Of a stretch of 64,000 bases of DNA, positions 38,004-48,019 are shown one piece after another. The position numbers were made by a program, and so were the translations under genes. The DNA comes from Pectinophora gossypiella. Its lineage: Eukaryota; Arthropoda; Insecta; Lepidoptera; Gelechiidae. Position 1 is the first letter of the stretch, and each line of letters opens with the position of its first letter. The notes under the pieces are model-generated. The model was not told the origin of the DNA, ran no database searches, and worked only from the letters and a program-made list of their open reading frames with translations. The stretch spans positions 7,531,011 to 7,595,010 of the forward strand of contig NC_065429.1 of NCBI RefSeq assembly GCF_024362695.1, read 5' to 3'.

Positions 38004-38436
38004 TCTAAATATATAAAAGGAGAAACTGACTGATTCATTGACTGACGTATCAACGCACAGCCTAAACGGCTAAACGTAGGCACTTGAAATTTGGAAGGGA
38101 CGTAGCTTAGGTACCGTAGAGGTGCACTAAGAAATGAATTCCCGGAATTCCCATAAGAACGGGAATTAGCGGGAAAATCCTTATGTATGAAAAATCTAAA
38201 CCGCTTAAGTTAGACGCTTGAAATTTAGCTTGCAGGTACCTTAGTAAACTTAAAGCTTAGTTGCAACAGGATATTTCAAAATTCCCACGGGAACTGGAGT
38301 TAGCGGGAAAAAACATTTGTATGAAAAAATCTAAACTGCATAAGTTAGATGCTTGAAATTTGACATGCACTCCCCCACACACAAAGATCTCTCTTTTATA
38401 ACACGCCACGCGGACGAAGTCGCGGGCAAAAGCTAG
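38004..38436 (+). mobile_element. Non-autonomous Helitron
   Basis: A|TCTAAATATATAAAAGG start, end CTAG|T with the hairpin gcggacgaagtcgcggg just upstream. Same family as 7242-7742 but missing about 70 bp of the inner repeat. Confidence 0.85.
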
Positions 38437-38877
38437 TAGCGTATAATCGTTACATGCGCCATGTCAGGAGCCTTTGGCCACTCCGTCGGGATCTGATTTT
38501 TGTGGCACTTCCAACTTCAGAAACAATATCTTCTACTCACTACTAATACTAATCGGCTAGGCCAAACCTGTAGTCGGCCCATCTTTAAAGATTACAACAG
38601 CGCTGTGTCCTCATAAAAATTCAAACTCCGTACCTCAGTATAAATTGCCATCACATTTAATACTTAAGGCTTTATCTAGAGTATCCATATTAGAGTCGCG
38701 AACAACAAACAAATTAGTAAATTGAATCGATCGATTGTGCTTTGAATAGTCGATGCGGCAATCGTGACTCGATTAGACGATCGAGACTTGTCGATAACAT
38801 TGGTGGGCCCTGGGTAACTGTACTTTATGATATGCTAGGTCTGCGGGGCCAGGCCGCGGGTTGAATTTGAAATTGGG

Positions 38878-39368
38878 TCGTGTACGGTCACGAGTACTAA
38901 TATGTATACACTTTGATACCATGTCACATTAACTTTTTCCACAAATTGACCCATCATAAACTGCCTATATACGTCCCACTGCTGGGCACAGGCCTCCCCT
39001 CAATCAACCGGAGGGGGTATGGAGCATACTCCACCACGCTGCTCCACTGCGGGTTGGTGGAGGTGTTTTTTACGGCTAATAGCCGGGACCAACGGCTTAA
39101 CGTGCCCACCGAAGCACGGAATCATCTTACTTTTTCGGACAATCAGGTGATTCAAGCCTGAAAAGTCCTTACCAAACAAAGGAAAATCTCACAAAGTGAT
39201 TTCGACAATGTCCCCATCGGGAATCGAACCCGGACCTCCAGATCGTGAGCCTAACGCTCTAACCACTAGACCACGGAGGCTGTTACCCATAAGTCTCATT
39301 AAATGTCAAATATGTTAGTGCGACAGGGTTCTAAAGTGGGTATATGATATTGCTCATGACTGTACTAG
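38878..39368. mobile_element. MITE-S copy split by a SINE-V1
   Basis: Left piece 38878-38950 (tgtacggtcacgagtactaa to ccacaaattgac), right piece 39288-39368 (cccataagtctcattaaatg to gctcatgactgta). The SINE lies between. Confidence 0.82.
38952..39287 (-). mobile_element. SINE-V1 inserted in MITE-S
   Basis: Complete minus-strand copy; the short duplication ACCCAT flanks it (38948 and 39288). Confidence 0.88.
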
Positions 39369-39384
39369 GTACAAGATAAATACA

Positions 39385-39505
39385 TACACATAGGTACATA
39401 AACTCACGCCTATTTCCCAGCGGGGTAAGCAGAGACCATAGTATTCCATTTGCTTCGATCCTGACACACTTCTCTTGCTTCCTCCACATTCATCAATCGC
39501 TCAAG
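39385..39505 (-). mobile_element. RTE-like retrotransposon 3' tail
   Basis: aggtacataaactcacgcct, ggtaagcagagaccatagta, cttcctccacattcatcaat. Confidence 0.75.
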
Positions 39506-39524
39506 AGAAATTATGAAATTCTGA

Positions 39525-39750
39525 TTCCAAAAAAAAGACAAATCTAAAACTAACGAAAAACATTTTCCGTTTTTTTTTTTAACTTATTTATGAATTTTAA
39601 TTAAAGAAAACGTAATAACAAGTCCGACATTTTATCACGTTTTTCTATGACGTCACAGTGTGCTTTTTCATACAAATTCTATAGTAAATTTGTGTTTTGA
39701 CGTTTAGTAAAAAGTAACTGATTTGACTAGTTGGAACCTAGCCTATTGGA
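39525..39750 (-). repeat. Repeat C copy
   Basis: Reverse complement: aagtccgacattttatcacg, tatgacgtcacagtgtgctt, gtgttttgacgtttagtaaa, gatttgactagttgga. Confidence 0.78.
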
Positions 39751-39759
39751 ACGCGAAAT

Positions 39760-39925
39760 CTATCACAGTTTTCACTAACACAGTTGGCTCGACCATTTTA
39801 GACGGCGATACGGCTCACCTATCACGTTGGTCTAACAGAAAGCTCGGTGAGGTGTGGGTACTTAGTTCACCTTGCGATGGATGTACCTCTGACTACCCCA
39901 ATTCGGATATAGTAGTGTTTGTTAT
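39760..39925 (+). repeat. Repeat L copy, near full
   Basis: tcgaccattttagacggcga, ctatcacgttggtctaacag, aaagctcggtgaggtgtggg, tgcgatggatgtacctctga, ccccaattcggatatag. Confidence 0.7.
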
Positions 39926-40254
39926 GTTAACTATTTTAATGTTTATAATTGACTACATTACATGTTTTTACCCGACTGCGGCGAAGTAAAAAGGAGGGTT
40001 ATGTGTTTAACAGTTATACTTTTATTGTTTATATGAAAAATATATTTACTTAAAAACACTCTACACGTGATTATTTTTTTAAATTTATTATCGTAATATA
40101 AGTGTTTAATAAAAGAAACTTAAACTTTTCTCATTGGCCGCAACCACTATGGCCGTTGAACCTGTTACCGTGGCCCATAGAGTCGTGAGTTTATCTTTAA
40201 AAAAAAAAATGTGAACGCAAACCGCATACGACGCGCGACAGCATTCTATTTATT

Positions 40255-40402
40255 ATTAGTAGACTGACAACGCCCGCGTCACGTGACGTCGCAGCCATCT
40301 GCCGCGGCCGCCTGCCGCGACCGCCGACCGCACCCCCCTCAGTAGCACCGCTAACGGCAAACCGGGCACACGTACATTCAACCTTAATATTCCACAAATA
40401 GA
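40255..40402 (+). promoter_or_regulatory. Promoter region of the MADF-BESS gene
   Basis: A GC-rich island in AT-rich surroundings, with CACGTG and TGACGTC sites overlapping at 40277-40290 (gcgtcacgtgacgtcgcagc). It lies about 115 bp upstream of the start codon. The 5' leader probably begins within it. Confidence 0.5.
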
Positions 40403-40550
40403 ATGAACTTCACAACGAAAGAAGAAGAGAAATTGATACAAGTCGTAGGCAAACATCCAGTTCTTTACGACAGAAGTTTACCGGAATACAGGAACATTGT
40501 TACCAAGGAAAACCTGTGGAATGATATCGCTAAGGAGTTGAATAAGAGCT
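40403..40550 (+). CDS. MADF-BESS protein, exon 1
   Basis: First coding exon: MNFTTKEEEKLIQVVGKHPV, then LYDRSLPEYRNIVTKENLWN and DIAKELNKS. This is the first two helices of a MADF domain (K-L-I-x-x-V-x-x-H-P-x-L-Y-D, a YRN and an LW motif), a Myb/SANT-like DNA-binding fold common in insects. Donor aagagct|gtaagt. Phase 1 at the end. Confidence 0.92.
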
Positions 40551-41278
40551 GTAAGTGTTTTAAGGTTATTTTTATCGCGTATTTGTGTTGAAAACAACGT
40601 TTCTAGTTTGAATTGGTGGTTGAATGATAATGTTATGGGATAAATAAGCTGGCCGATGGAGCGTCGTTTTGTAGTTTGGTTTTGGAGAGGTATGATCCTC
40701 TGTCGACGAGACTCCAGCGCCATCTGTCGTCCGCTCAGTCAACTATTAACATAGAACACGCAAAGGAACATAATTTGAATTTCGAATTCGGCACTTCATA
40801 ATATTAATATTTATAAATTGTTAATAATATCAAATTATTCAATTGAAAAACATTTTAAAATTTTTGATTTTATTGTTTAATTTTGTTTTATTTATATTTT
40901 ATATTTTAAAGATATCAAGTTTGTTTTTGATATTTATTTGTGAATTTTATTATTATGGATTCTTTTCTGCAACAAAGAATTTTAATTTTAATGACGCACG
41001 TAGCTTATTAACTAACCTTAATATACGTATTATTCAATTGATTAATTTGATAGTTTATGACGTAATTTTAATTCTATTTCTTGTGTTGTATGGATATGAA
41101 TTTATTTATAAGTTAGTATCTTATGTTTCTAAAATAAATATTTTTTTAAATAAGAAAGTGGCGTATAGAAACTGAGCAGAGAACCCTAGGGTTGGGGTAC
41201 TTATTACCAATTTTATCTGTTGGCATGTCGCGAAAATCTGTAAAAATATTATAACTCAAAAAAGTACTTTTTGCATAG
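40551..41278 (+). other. Intron of the MADF-BESS gene
   Basis: 728 bp, very AT-rich, gtaagt to tttgcatag. A 110-codon open frame at 40843 is low-complexity (F, I, L, N) and best explained by base composition. Confidence 0.85.
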
Positions 41279-41838
41279 GTGAGGATACGAAAAGGAAATG
41301 GAAGATCATAAGAGACAGTTACCTCAGGTTCAAGAAGAACAAACGCCGCACCGGCTCCGCTGGCAAGAACTCTAAGGACGAGAGACACCATCAGCTGTGG
41401 TTCCTCGACAAGGACAGGCCAGGGTCAGACCAGGACCCTATAGCTTACGACAACGACGACACCAGCCAAGACTTCAACGAAGAAACACCAGCAGAAACCC
41501 CATCAGAAAATATAGACCAGCTGGTTAAGGTCGAAATCGATGAACGCGTCGACGAAGTAGAACCACAGAAAAAACTGAAATGTCGGACAAAGATGCCGCC
41601 TAAAACAAAGAGACTCGCGAAATTCTGGAAGAGAAGAGATAAGAGAGTACAAAGTTCTGTAGCTTCGAAGTCGAACAGAGATGATGATGTGGAACTGTTC
41701 TCTCGCCATATCGCTCAGGTGTTGAGGAGCCTGCCGCCGATTTATAAAGCCGAGGCCAAGAAACAATTGAGCATCACGCTGTCTAACTACGAGATCATGG
41801 CCGCGAGGAACGGCTCCAAAGACAGTTCGACGGAATAG
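41279..41838 (+). CDS. MADF-BESS protein, exon 2 (complete gene, 235 residues)
   Basis: Completes the split Cys codon and continues EDTKRKWKIIRDSYLRFKKN, the third MADF helix (K-W-K-x-x-R-D-x-Y). A basic linker follows (NKRRTGSAGKNSKDERHH), then an acidic Thr/Glu-rich stretch, a second basic patch (RTKMPPKTKRLAKFWKRRDK), and a C-terminal BESS motif (DVELFSRHIAQVLRSLPPIY, then AEAKKQLSITLSNYE). MADF binds DNA; BESS mediates protein contacts and self-association. 148 + 560 nt = 235 codons plus stop. Probably a nuclear transcription factor or co-regulator; the specific fly relative cannot be named from sequence alone. A repeat G copy begins four bases after the stop codon, so the 3' UTR is transposon-derived or very short. 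Confidence 0.93.
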
Positions 41839-41841
41839 TTT

Positions 41842-42110
41842 GTTACCCCGATACCGACCCCGCCGGCGTGGTCGACAATTTCCCTCATTTAGCGCTTATC
41901 GCTATCGACCCAATAGGGTCGATTAATCCTTTCAAATATTCTTCCTCTCAGACGACGCCCTGAGCCGAGGTTCGCGCCCAACTGGGCACCCTCAGGCCTG
42001 TTGTTTTAAACGTTGTACCGGGTGAGAGCCTTCAGCGCTCCCCATTTGTCCGGCCAAGTAGTTAATGCCATCTGCGGCAAATCTACAATAAGTCACGTCA
42101 AAAAAAAATT
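41842..42110 (-). repeat. Repeat G, best copy, in the 3' UTR of the MADF-BESS gene
   Basis: gttaccccgataccgacccc, gccggcgtggtcgacaattt, tagggtcgattaatcctttc, ccgaggttcgcgcccaactg, cttcagcgctccccatttgt, ggcaaatctacaataagtca. Used as the reference for the other pieces. Confidence 0.8.
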
Positions 42111-42234
42111 GATAGTCGTAAAAACATACTCATGGATGTTGTATTTATAATGTTACCTAGTATTAGACATACTATAAATGTAAATAAACGAATTAACCTT
42201 ATTGCTTTTTTCTTTTTTCATAGGCGCCATTTGT

Positions 42235-42540
42235 TTTATTTAGTGGTAGCCCAGTTGGTAGAACGCCTGCCTCTCACTTTGAGGTCGCAGGTTCGAATCC
42301 AGCACAGGCCTAAACCAGTGAATGTCGAATTTGTTTTCGAATTCACGTTTCAATCATAAATGGTTATTACGTGCTGACCGGTGAAGAAAAACATCGTGAA
42401 GAAACCCACATTCCCGAGAAATGCGTTTTAGGAAGTACGTGACTTAACCTGTGAAAACCAGCCCAATGGTTTTCCCTGCGCGGGTTGGAAGGTTCTGTAA
42501 AAAAAAACCGGACCTGTCAAATCTTCAGGTTAAGTGAATA
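42235..42540 (+). mobile_element. SINE-K, near full length
   Basis: Head ggtagcccagttggtagaac with B box ggttcgaatcc, body gtgctgaccggtgaag, catcgtgaagaaacccacat, cccgagaaatgcgtttt, aaaaccagcccaatggtttt, end ccggacctgtcaaatcttca. Confidence 0.88.
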
Positions 42541-42574
42541 ACGGGATAATGGGAGATCCTTAGAAAAGGTTCAG

Positions 42575-42680
42575 TAGAAAGTACTTTGAACCGACGTGCG
42601 TCTATAAGACGATTGACGAATGTGGAGGAAGGAAGAGAGGTGTGTCAGGATCGAAGCAAATGGAATTCCGTAGTCTCTGC
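42575..42680 (+). mobile_element. RTE-like 3' tail fragment
   Basis: ctttgaaccgacgtgcgtct, gaatgtggaggaaggaagag, tggaattccgtagtctctgc, cut where a repeat G piece begins. Confidence 0.7.
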
Positions 42681-42775
42681 CGGGTGAGAGCCTTCAGCGC
42701 TCCCCATTTGTCCGGCCAAGTAGTTAATGCCATCTGCGGCAAATCTACAATAACACTCACGTGTCACGTCAAAAA
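42681..42775 (-). repeat. Repeat G fragment
   Basis: cgggtgagagccttcagcgc, ccccatttgtccggccaagt, cggcaaatctacaataacac. 42780-43120 holds no recognisable feature apart from a short SINE-like patch. Confidence 0.75.
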
Positions 42776-43122
42776 AAAAGCTCACCCATACTATGTATCT
42801 TCTGGTGACTTGTCGTCCTATTCTGCCCACCCCGTTACGGATTACGTTCGTGAAGTATCTCTATAGTCTGTTGTATTTATAACATTGAATGTTTCTGCCC
42901 GTCACAGTGACATTCACCCTCCATGAAGTTAGTCTGGTCTAAATCCGTCCGCCATCTTACTCGCTTCCTATCGGATGTGATCTCAGATGTTCACATTGTG
43001 TGCATGAGTCTGGGGATTAGACGTGTGGTATACTAGCTTTGCGCCCGCGCACTTAAACAAACGTCAGCGGTACGATAATATACACAATAATATAAACACT
43101 GAAACTCATACACACATATATA

Positions 43123-43586
43123 CAGGGTGGCCCAGAATTACTTAGTTTTATGCCCTTATTAAGGGTACTTTTTTGGATGTTTCTAAAAGCTTATTAAATG
43201 GAGCAGTTTTTAGAAATACTTTCAGGGTCCATGACAATCTCATGTGTTTATTATTCTTCGGCGAAATTTTAACAAGTGTAACAATTTTGGTCGAATTCTC
43301 ACTTTGACTTCCAATAACTTTTTTTTTATCTTTGATTTGACTGTTTTGCTTTTTTCACCTAGCGGTACATATCTTTAGCCATAGTTATGAAGTAAAATAA
43401 AAGAATTATTAAGAAAGGGATAGCGACAAAATGATTATTTCTGAAGTAAGATAGAAAATCTAGAAAAAGGTACAAAATGGGTCATATCTCCTAAACCGTA
43501 AATAATCGCTGAAGATATATGGGGTGTTTCTGGTAGCTATTGAGCCCCTCTATCCAATTTTGAACGTGAACTTCTGGGCCACCCTG
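43123..43586. mobile_element. TIR element, mariner-like MITE, 464 bp
   Basis: Terminal repeats cagggtggcccagaa and ttctgggccaccctg are perfect 15-bp inverted complements, flanked by TA on both sides (43121-43122, 43587-43588). No ORF. The ends and TA target fit a non-autonomous Tc1/mariner-type element. Confidence 0.85.
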
Positions 43587-43847
43587 TATATACACACACG
43601 CACAATTAACATATAAAATGAATGTTTATTTATCTTTATTTTCTCTCTCTCTCTCTTTATTTAAGCTGCGCTATGATTTTCATGATTTTGTTCGTATTTT
43701 GACAGAACGACATGACTTATTTCGGTTCACATATCGGCACCAATCGACAAAACGACATAATTATATCGTCAGAATCGATAAAATTTGATCATGTTGCGCA
43801 TGCTAGCCTTACTGAACGTGTAATGTATACTTATCTTATTTAGCCTA

Positions 43848-44060
43848 TACGATCCCACTGCTGGGCAAAGGCCTCCCCTTGATTTTTCCACTCCTCTCGA
43901 CATTGCGCGATCTCCGGCCAATCCTTGCGATAAGCATTGAGGTCGTCACACCATCTTTTACGCGGTCTTCCTCGACTTCTATGCCCGCCCTGAGGTATCC
44001 AGTGAGTAACGACCCGTGCCCATCACTCCGGATGCATGGCCCAGTCCCACTTCAGTTTGG
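43848..44060 (-). pseudogene. RTE-like retrotransposon C-terminal end
   Basis: The minus strand reads RGRPRKRWCDDLNAYRKDWP, then EIAQCREEWKNQGEAFAQQW and DRIG-stop, the conserved last 40 residues of RTE/BovB-type ORFs. One stop interrupts upstream (position about 44030). A dead 5'-truncated copy, different in sequence from 37258 and 55630. Confidence 0.8.
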
Positions 44061-44331
44061 TAATGTACATTACCAATAAAAATGTGAATATGAATAAAAA
44101 CTAAACAAAAATACAATTCTATCCTCTTTATAATATTAGTATAGATTTTTTACAAGTTTACAAACAAGCAGGTCCGCCCATCGGCAACAGGTAACAATCA
44201 TAGCAAATTATTAGTATACTCGTAAGCGCTCGCGGCGCGGGCAGCCGGCACCTTGTTATTATCGTGAGCTTTGACTGGACTTGTGATGTGCATTTAGTGG
44301 TGGAGAGAGCGGCGAGCGGAATAACTATTTT

Positions 44332-44676
44332 TTAACCCCCGACGCAAAAGCGACGGGGTGTTATAAGTTTGACGTGTCTGTGTAAATGTGTGTCTGCCTG
44401 TGGCATCGTAGCTCCCAAACGGATGATCTGATTTTAATGCGGTTTTTTTTTTGTTTGAAAGGTATATCAGTCGAGAGTGTTCTTGACTATCTTTGGTGGA
44501 AATCGGTTCAGGTCTTCAACGTCATCAGATCGTTTGTTAAGTGTGATAAGAATGTTAACACGCTCAGTTTGCTTGCAAGCGTATGTGGGATAAGTTATTT
44601 TTTACTTTTTATAGGTTTAGCATTTTTAACCTTTTGTCATGATAATTTAGTACTTTTTTTGGTCGGGGGTTTTTTA
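44332..44676 (+). mobile_element. Element with inverted ends TTAACCCCCGAC
   Basis: Starts ttaacccccgacgcaaaagc, with ggggtgttataagtttgacg, then tggcatcgtagctcccaaac, and ends tggtcgggggttttttaa. The ends are inverted over about 10 bp. No intact ORF. A type common in Lepidoptera. Confidence 0.7.
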
Positions 44677-44704
44677 AATTTTTAATTTAATTCTTTTATA
44701 CCTA

Positions 44705-44880
44705 TACCATAGAATAAGGAATAATACCACTTACAGAACGGCAACCCTCCGCCCCCCACCAGCGTCTGAGCTAGGTTTATCTCCACCCCCGATAGTTTAG
44801 ACTTGAATCGTGAAGGCAGTTTTTATCAGTTTAGTTTATATGTTCGAATTATAAAATTGGACGCCTATGTTCTAATTGTT
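44705..44880 (-). repeat. Repeat Y copy
   Basis: aggaataataccacttacag, accagcgtctgagctaggtt, gatagtttagacttgaatcg, aattataaaattggacgcct. Confidence 0.65.
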
Positions 44881-44889
44881 AGTAATTGG

Positions 44890-44992
44890 TTCGTATCTCC
44901 ACCAACCAAGTGAGTATGCTCCATACCCCCAGTTGATTGAGGGGAGGTCTGTGCCCAGCAGTGGGACGTATATAGGCTGTTTATGTGGTTCG
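44890..44992 (+). mobile_element. SINE-V1 3' fragment
   Basis: agtatgctccatacccccag, ttgattgaggggaggtctgt, cagtgggacgtatataggct. Confidence 0.75.
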
Positions 44993-45134
44993 TATACTAA
45001 GTTTAAGAAAAAATATGTAATTCCGATTACACCATAAACAAAACAGTTACAGAACAAAAATATCAAACAAAACAAAAATAAAATTAAATAAAACTAAAAC
45101 AAATAAACAAAACTCAAAATAAAATAAACAATAA

Positions 45135-45340
45135 AGACAGATCTAAAATTAACGAAAAATATTTTCTTTTTTAACTTATTTAAGAATTTTAATCAAGAAA
45201 AACGTAATAATAAGTCCGCTTTTTATCACGTTTTTCTATGACGTCACAGTGTGCTTTTTCATACAAAATCTATAGTAATTTCGTGTTTTGACGTTTAGTA
45301 AAAAGTAACTGATTTGACTAGTTGGAAATAGCCTATTGCC
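45135..45340 (-). repeat. Repeat C copy
   Basis: aataataagtccgcttttta, atgacgtcacagtgtgcttt, cgtgttttgacgtttagtaa, gatttgactagttgg. Same orientation as 39525. Confidence 0.78.
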
Positions 45341-45621
45341 CGCATTGGGTACGCCTGCGCGGCGCGTATAAATATTTATTTTTCATGGTGATTGATCCTT
45401 TTGAGCCCTAAAAACTAAATTAAAAATAAGACAAAATCCCTGCCCGACAGTGGGACGTAATAAGACAAGATTAAGACAAACATTTATAACAGCAAATGAT
45501 CGCTCCCTTCCTAACGCTATAACCTGCCCCTGCGCACAGAACGAGTGACTTATTTCTTTATTTGCACTCTCCGGGGCGAGCAGAACATACACACCTGTCT
45601 CCCTTGCTATGCTTGCTTCAG

Positions 45622-45712
45622 GACAGATACCGACCCCTCCGGCGTGGTCGACGATTTCTCTCTTATCGCTATCCGCCCACTAAGGTTGATTTATGCTTTT
45701 AAATATGACCCT
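45622..45712 (-). repeat. Repeat G fragment
   Basis: agataccgacccctccggcg, tggtcgacgatttctctctt, ggttgatttatgcttttaaa. Confidence 0.65.
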
Positions 45713-45749
45713 CTCTATTATATTATATTAACTCAGAATAATCTGATGA

Positions 45750-46062
45750 ATCATCTCTCTCAGTATTCGTTACGATGTCACTTACACCCTGCACAAGTAC
45801 ATACGGTAGCCATACAAGTGGTTATGTGTGTTAGTGACACCGTAACGAATACTGAGGGGGATGATTCAAACCATGATTCTGAGTTGATATCAAGTAGAAT
45901 TTCTTATCGGAAAATTCATGAAAATTTGTGTGATTTTTTAAAATTATTTTCTGTTTCCATACTTTTGCGACGGAAAGTACCACTTGACATCAGCGCAGAA
46001 TCATAGTCTGAATCATCCCTCAAAGAATTCGTTACGATGTCACTAACACCCTGTATTAAGAG
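45750..46062. mobile_element. Foldback element with tgtcactaacaccctg ends
   Basis: tattcgttacgatgtcactt with acaccctg at the left, gttagtgacaccgtaacgaa inverted at 45831, and aattcgttacgatgtcacta with acaccctgtatta at the right. Its interior includes ccatgattctgagttgatat. A short piece also occurs at 50285-50338. Probably an old composite of one TIR family. Confidence 0.65.
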
Positions 46063-46360
46063 CAATATAAAGAAGATAATAAATAATAATTATTATAATA
46101 TATCAATATTATAAATACGGGTAACGTGCCTTTGGAACCACAGAACCGTTTTAATTTACTTTTTAGTCGTTATATTTATTTCAGATTTCATTCCAGTTGA
46201 ACAACTAGACATTTAAATAAAGCTCGCGTACAATTGGCGAGTTGAACCGCCCATCCGGTCGGCCCGCAGAATAACTTGCCTGTTTAATTGTACGAATACA
46301 AAATAGCGAAGCGCTTCGCGAATAATGAGGTACTTGGTACTTTCATTAAACTAGTATCTC
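46063..46360. other. Spacer, nothing recognised
   Basis: AT-rich, with one GC patch (gcgaagcgcttcgcgaa at 46307, a 17-bp palindrome-like hairpin). No gene. Confidence 0.45.
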
Positions 46361-46369
46361 CAACAAATT

Positions 46370-46425
46370 CAAAATTCAAATTCAAAAATATCTTTATTCA
46401 ATAGGTAGCATAGTTACACTTTGAA
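46370..46425 (-). repeat. LINE 3' tail remnant
   Basis: attcaaaattcaaattcaaa, aatatctttattcaataggt: a short repeated attcaaa tail followed by a reversed polyadenylation-type end, as at LINE 3' ends in this window. Confidence 0.45.
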
Positions 46426-46439
46426 TCGTCAATTTTTAC

Positions 46440-46545
46440 ATAACGAACGTCTCATCCGCCTAAAACTACTGCAGCTTCTCACAACCTGTATAGCCGGGGA
46501 AAAGAAGCTGCAAGAAAAACCTCGGCACAGGGCCTAGACGTTCTT
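46440..46545 (-). repeat. Repeat Q copy
   Basis: acgaacgtctcatccgccta, ctgcagcttctcacaacctg, cagggcctagacgttcttt. Confidence 0.75.
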
Positions 46546-46659
46546 TAAAAAAAAATAACATAAAATATTATTATACAATTGGGTAATTTAGCTGTCTAAT
46601 ATCAGTTCTCAGACAGTTAATCCCATGCATTCATATCTTCTAAATAATCACTAAACACA

Positions 46660-46760
46660 ACATTCCAAGAACGTAAATATTATTGAAAATTAAGTGGATT
46701 ACTGACTAATGTATTTAATTACTATTACTTGTCTTAGTAAAAGTAAGTTGGTAGCTGTAA
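46660..46760 (+). repeat. Interspersed repeat, uninterrupted copy of 23528
   Basis: attccaagaacgtaaatatt, aagtggattactgactaatg, tatttaattactattacttg. It shows the target before the SINE-V1 insertion at 23599. Confidence 0.75.
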
Positions 46761-46919
46761 GTTTTAGTAAAAGTTCAAAATTTCCTTGTAAAGTAAATAT
46801 AAAAGCATTGGTCGTGGGTATTTTATTTTTTACGAAATGGCAACGCAAGGGTCTGATGACGTCAGCTGGGCTAACCTTGAAATGTTAGCTATCCCTTTGA
46901 GCACATCTGCGGGGCTGCA

Positions 46920-47062
46920 TGATAACCGCGCCGCGAATTATATCGAGCGCTTCGACCAATAAACGATACGAATGCTATCTACGTAGATGGACGTCAAACG
47001 GCTATTGGTCGAAGGCGTCGATATAATTCGCGCCGCGCGCGGCGCTGTTGTCGTGCAGAGCC
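46920..47062. mobile_element. MITE-P palindromic element
   Basis: cgcgccgcgaattatatcga, cttcgaccaataaacgatac, ctacgtagatgg, cggctattggtcgaaggcgt, cgatataattcgcgccgcgc. Second copy of the element at 17938. Confidence 0.78.
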
Positions 47063-47159
47063 TACTGGTTTTCTTATACCATTGTTTTTGCTATAGGTAC
47101 ATAGCACATAACTTATAGCGGTGGTGGTAGTTGGTGTGTCGTAGTAAGTCGAATTCCGT

Positions 47160-47201
47160 GAATCAGAATCAGAATCATTTATTCAACGTAATTATCATGG
47201 A
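47160..47201 (-). mobile_element. Extreme 3' end of a LINE copy (split)
   Basis: gaatcagaatcagaatcatt, tattcaacgtaattatcatg: the reverse complement of the end of the element at 1053-6872. It continues at 49209. Confidence 0.85.
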
Positions 47202-47736
47202 AAACCGACTTCAAACGCAAAACTAAAAAGCAATAAATAAATTTACTTCGCACAAAGTAATTAGTACGTATTTTCAATTAGTTAATTAATTTATAATTCT
47301 GAAGCCGGTGCCAAGGAAATGCTACAACGAAGTACCGATTCATATATTTTTCAATACTGATTGTTTTGTAATTTTTTGTTTGACATTGTTTTGTAATTGC
47401 TTTGATATAGGTATTAAACAATATTGTGTGTACATAGTAATTTGATATTGTAGTAGGGTTGTTGTAGCATTTACTTGGCACCGACTTCAGAATTATAAAT
47501 TAATTAACTAATTGAAAATACGTACTAATTACTTTGTGCGAAGTAAATTTATTTATTGCTTTTTAGTTTTGCGTTTGAAGTCGGTTTTTTTTTTGTTAAA
47601 AATTTTATTTTATTTTACGATTTTAAGTGATGGTTAGACCGAACAAGGATGCAGACAGACAGATTTTCTGATTTATATTCATATATAATAATATAATATA
47701 TTATTAGTAGTGATCACAATTATTATTGATGAACAT

Positions 47737-47890
47737 GTTTACACACACACACTCACACACGCGCTAACGCACACGAGCACACGCGCACGTACACACGCAC
47801 ACACACAGACACACGCACACACACACACACGCGCGCGCGCGCGCGCACACACACGCACACACTCACACACATGTGTATGTGTACATTCAC
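47737..47890. repeat. CA/CG microsatellite
   Basis: acacacacactcacacacgc, then cgcgcgcgcgcgcgcgc and more acacac: alternating purine-pyrimidine, Z-DNA-prone. Confidence 0.9.
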
Positions 47891-48019
47891 ACATGTGGTT
47901 GTCAGTGGAAGCTGCTATCATACACACTCACGCATACATATAGATACAGTAGATTTCGCGTGGTTCGCTCGCTGCTAAAGCAGCTCGCGTGTCCTGTTTA
48001 TTCGAAACTGTCCCTCTTC

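Noticed and set aside
40843..41175. 110-codon hydrophobic frame in the MADF-BESS intron
   Set aside because: Low-complexity F/I/L/N composition expected of AT-rich DNA; lies between good splice sites.
45545..46006. 153-codon frame
   Set aside because: Spans a repeat G fragment and a foldback element; no motif.
47710..47943. Thr/His-rich frames in the CA repeat
   Set aside because: Pure microsatellite translation.
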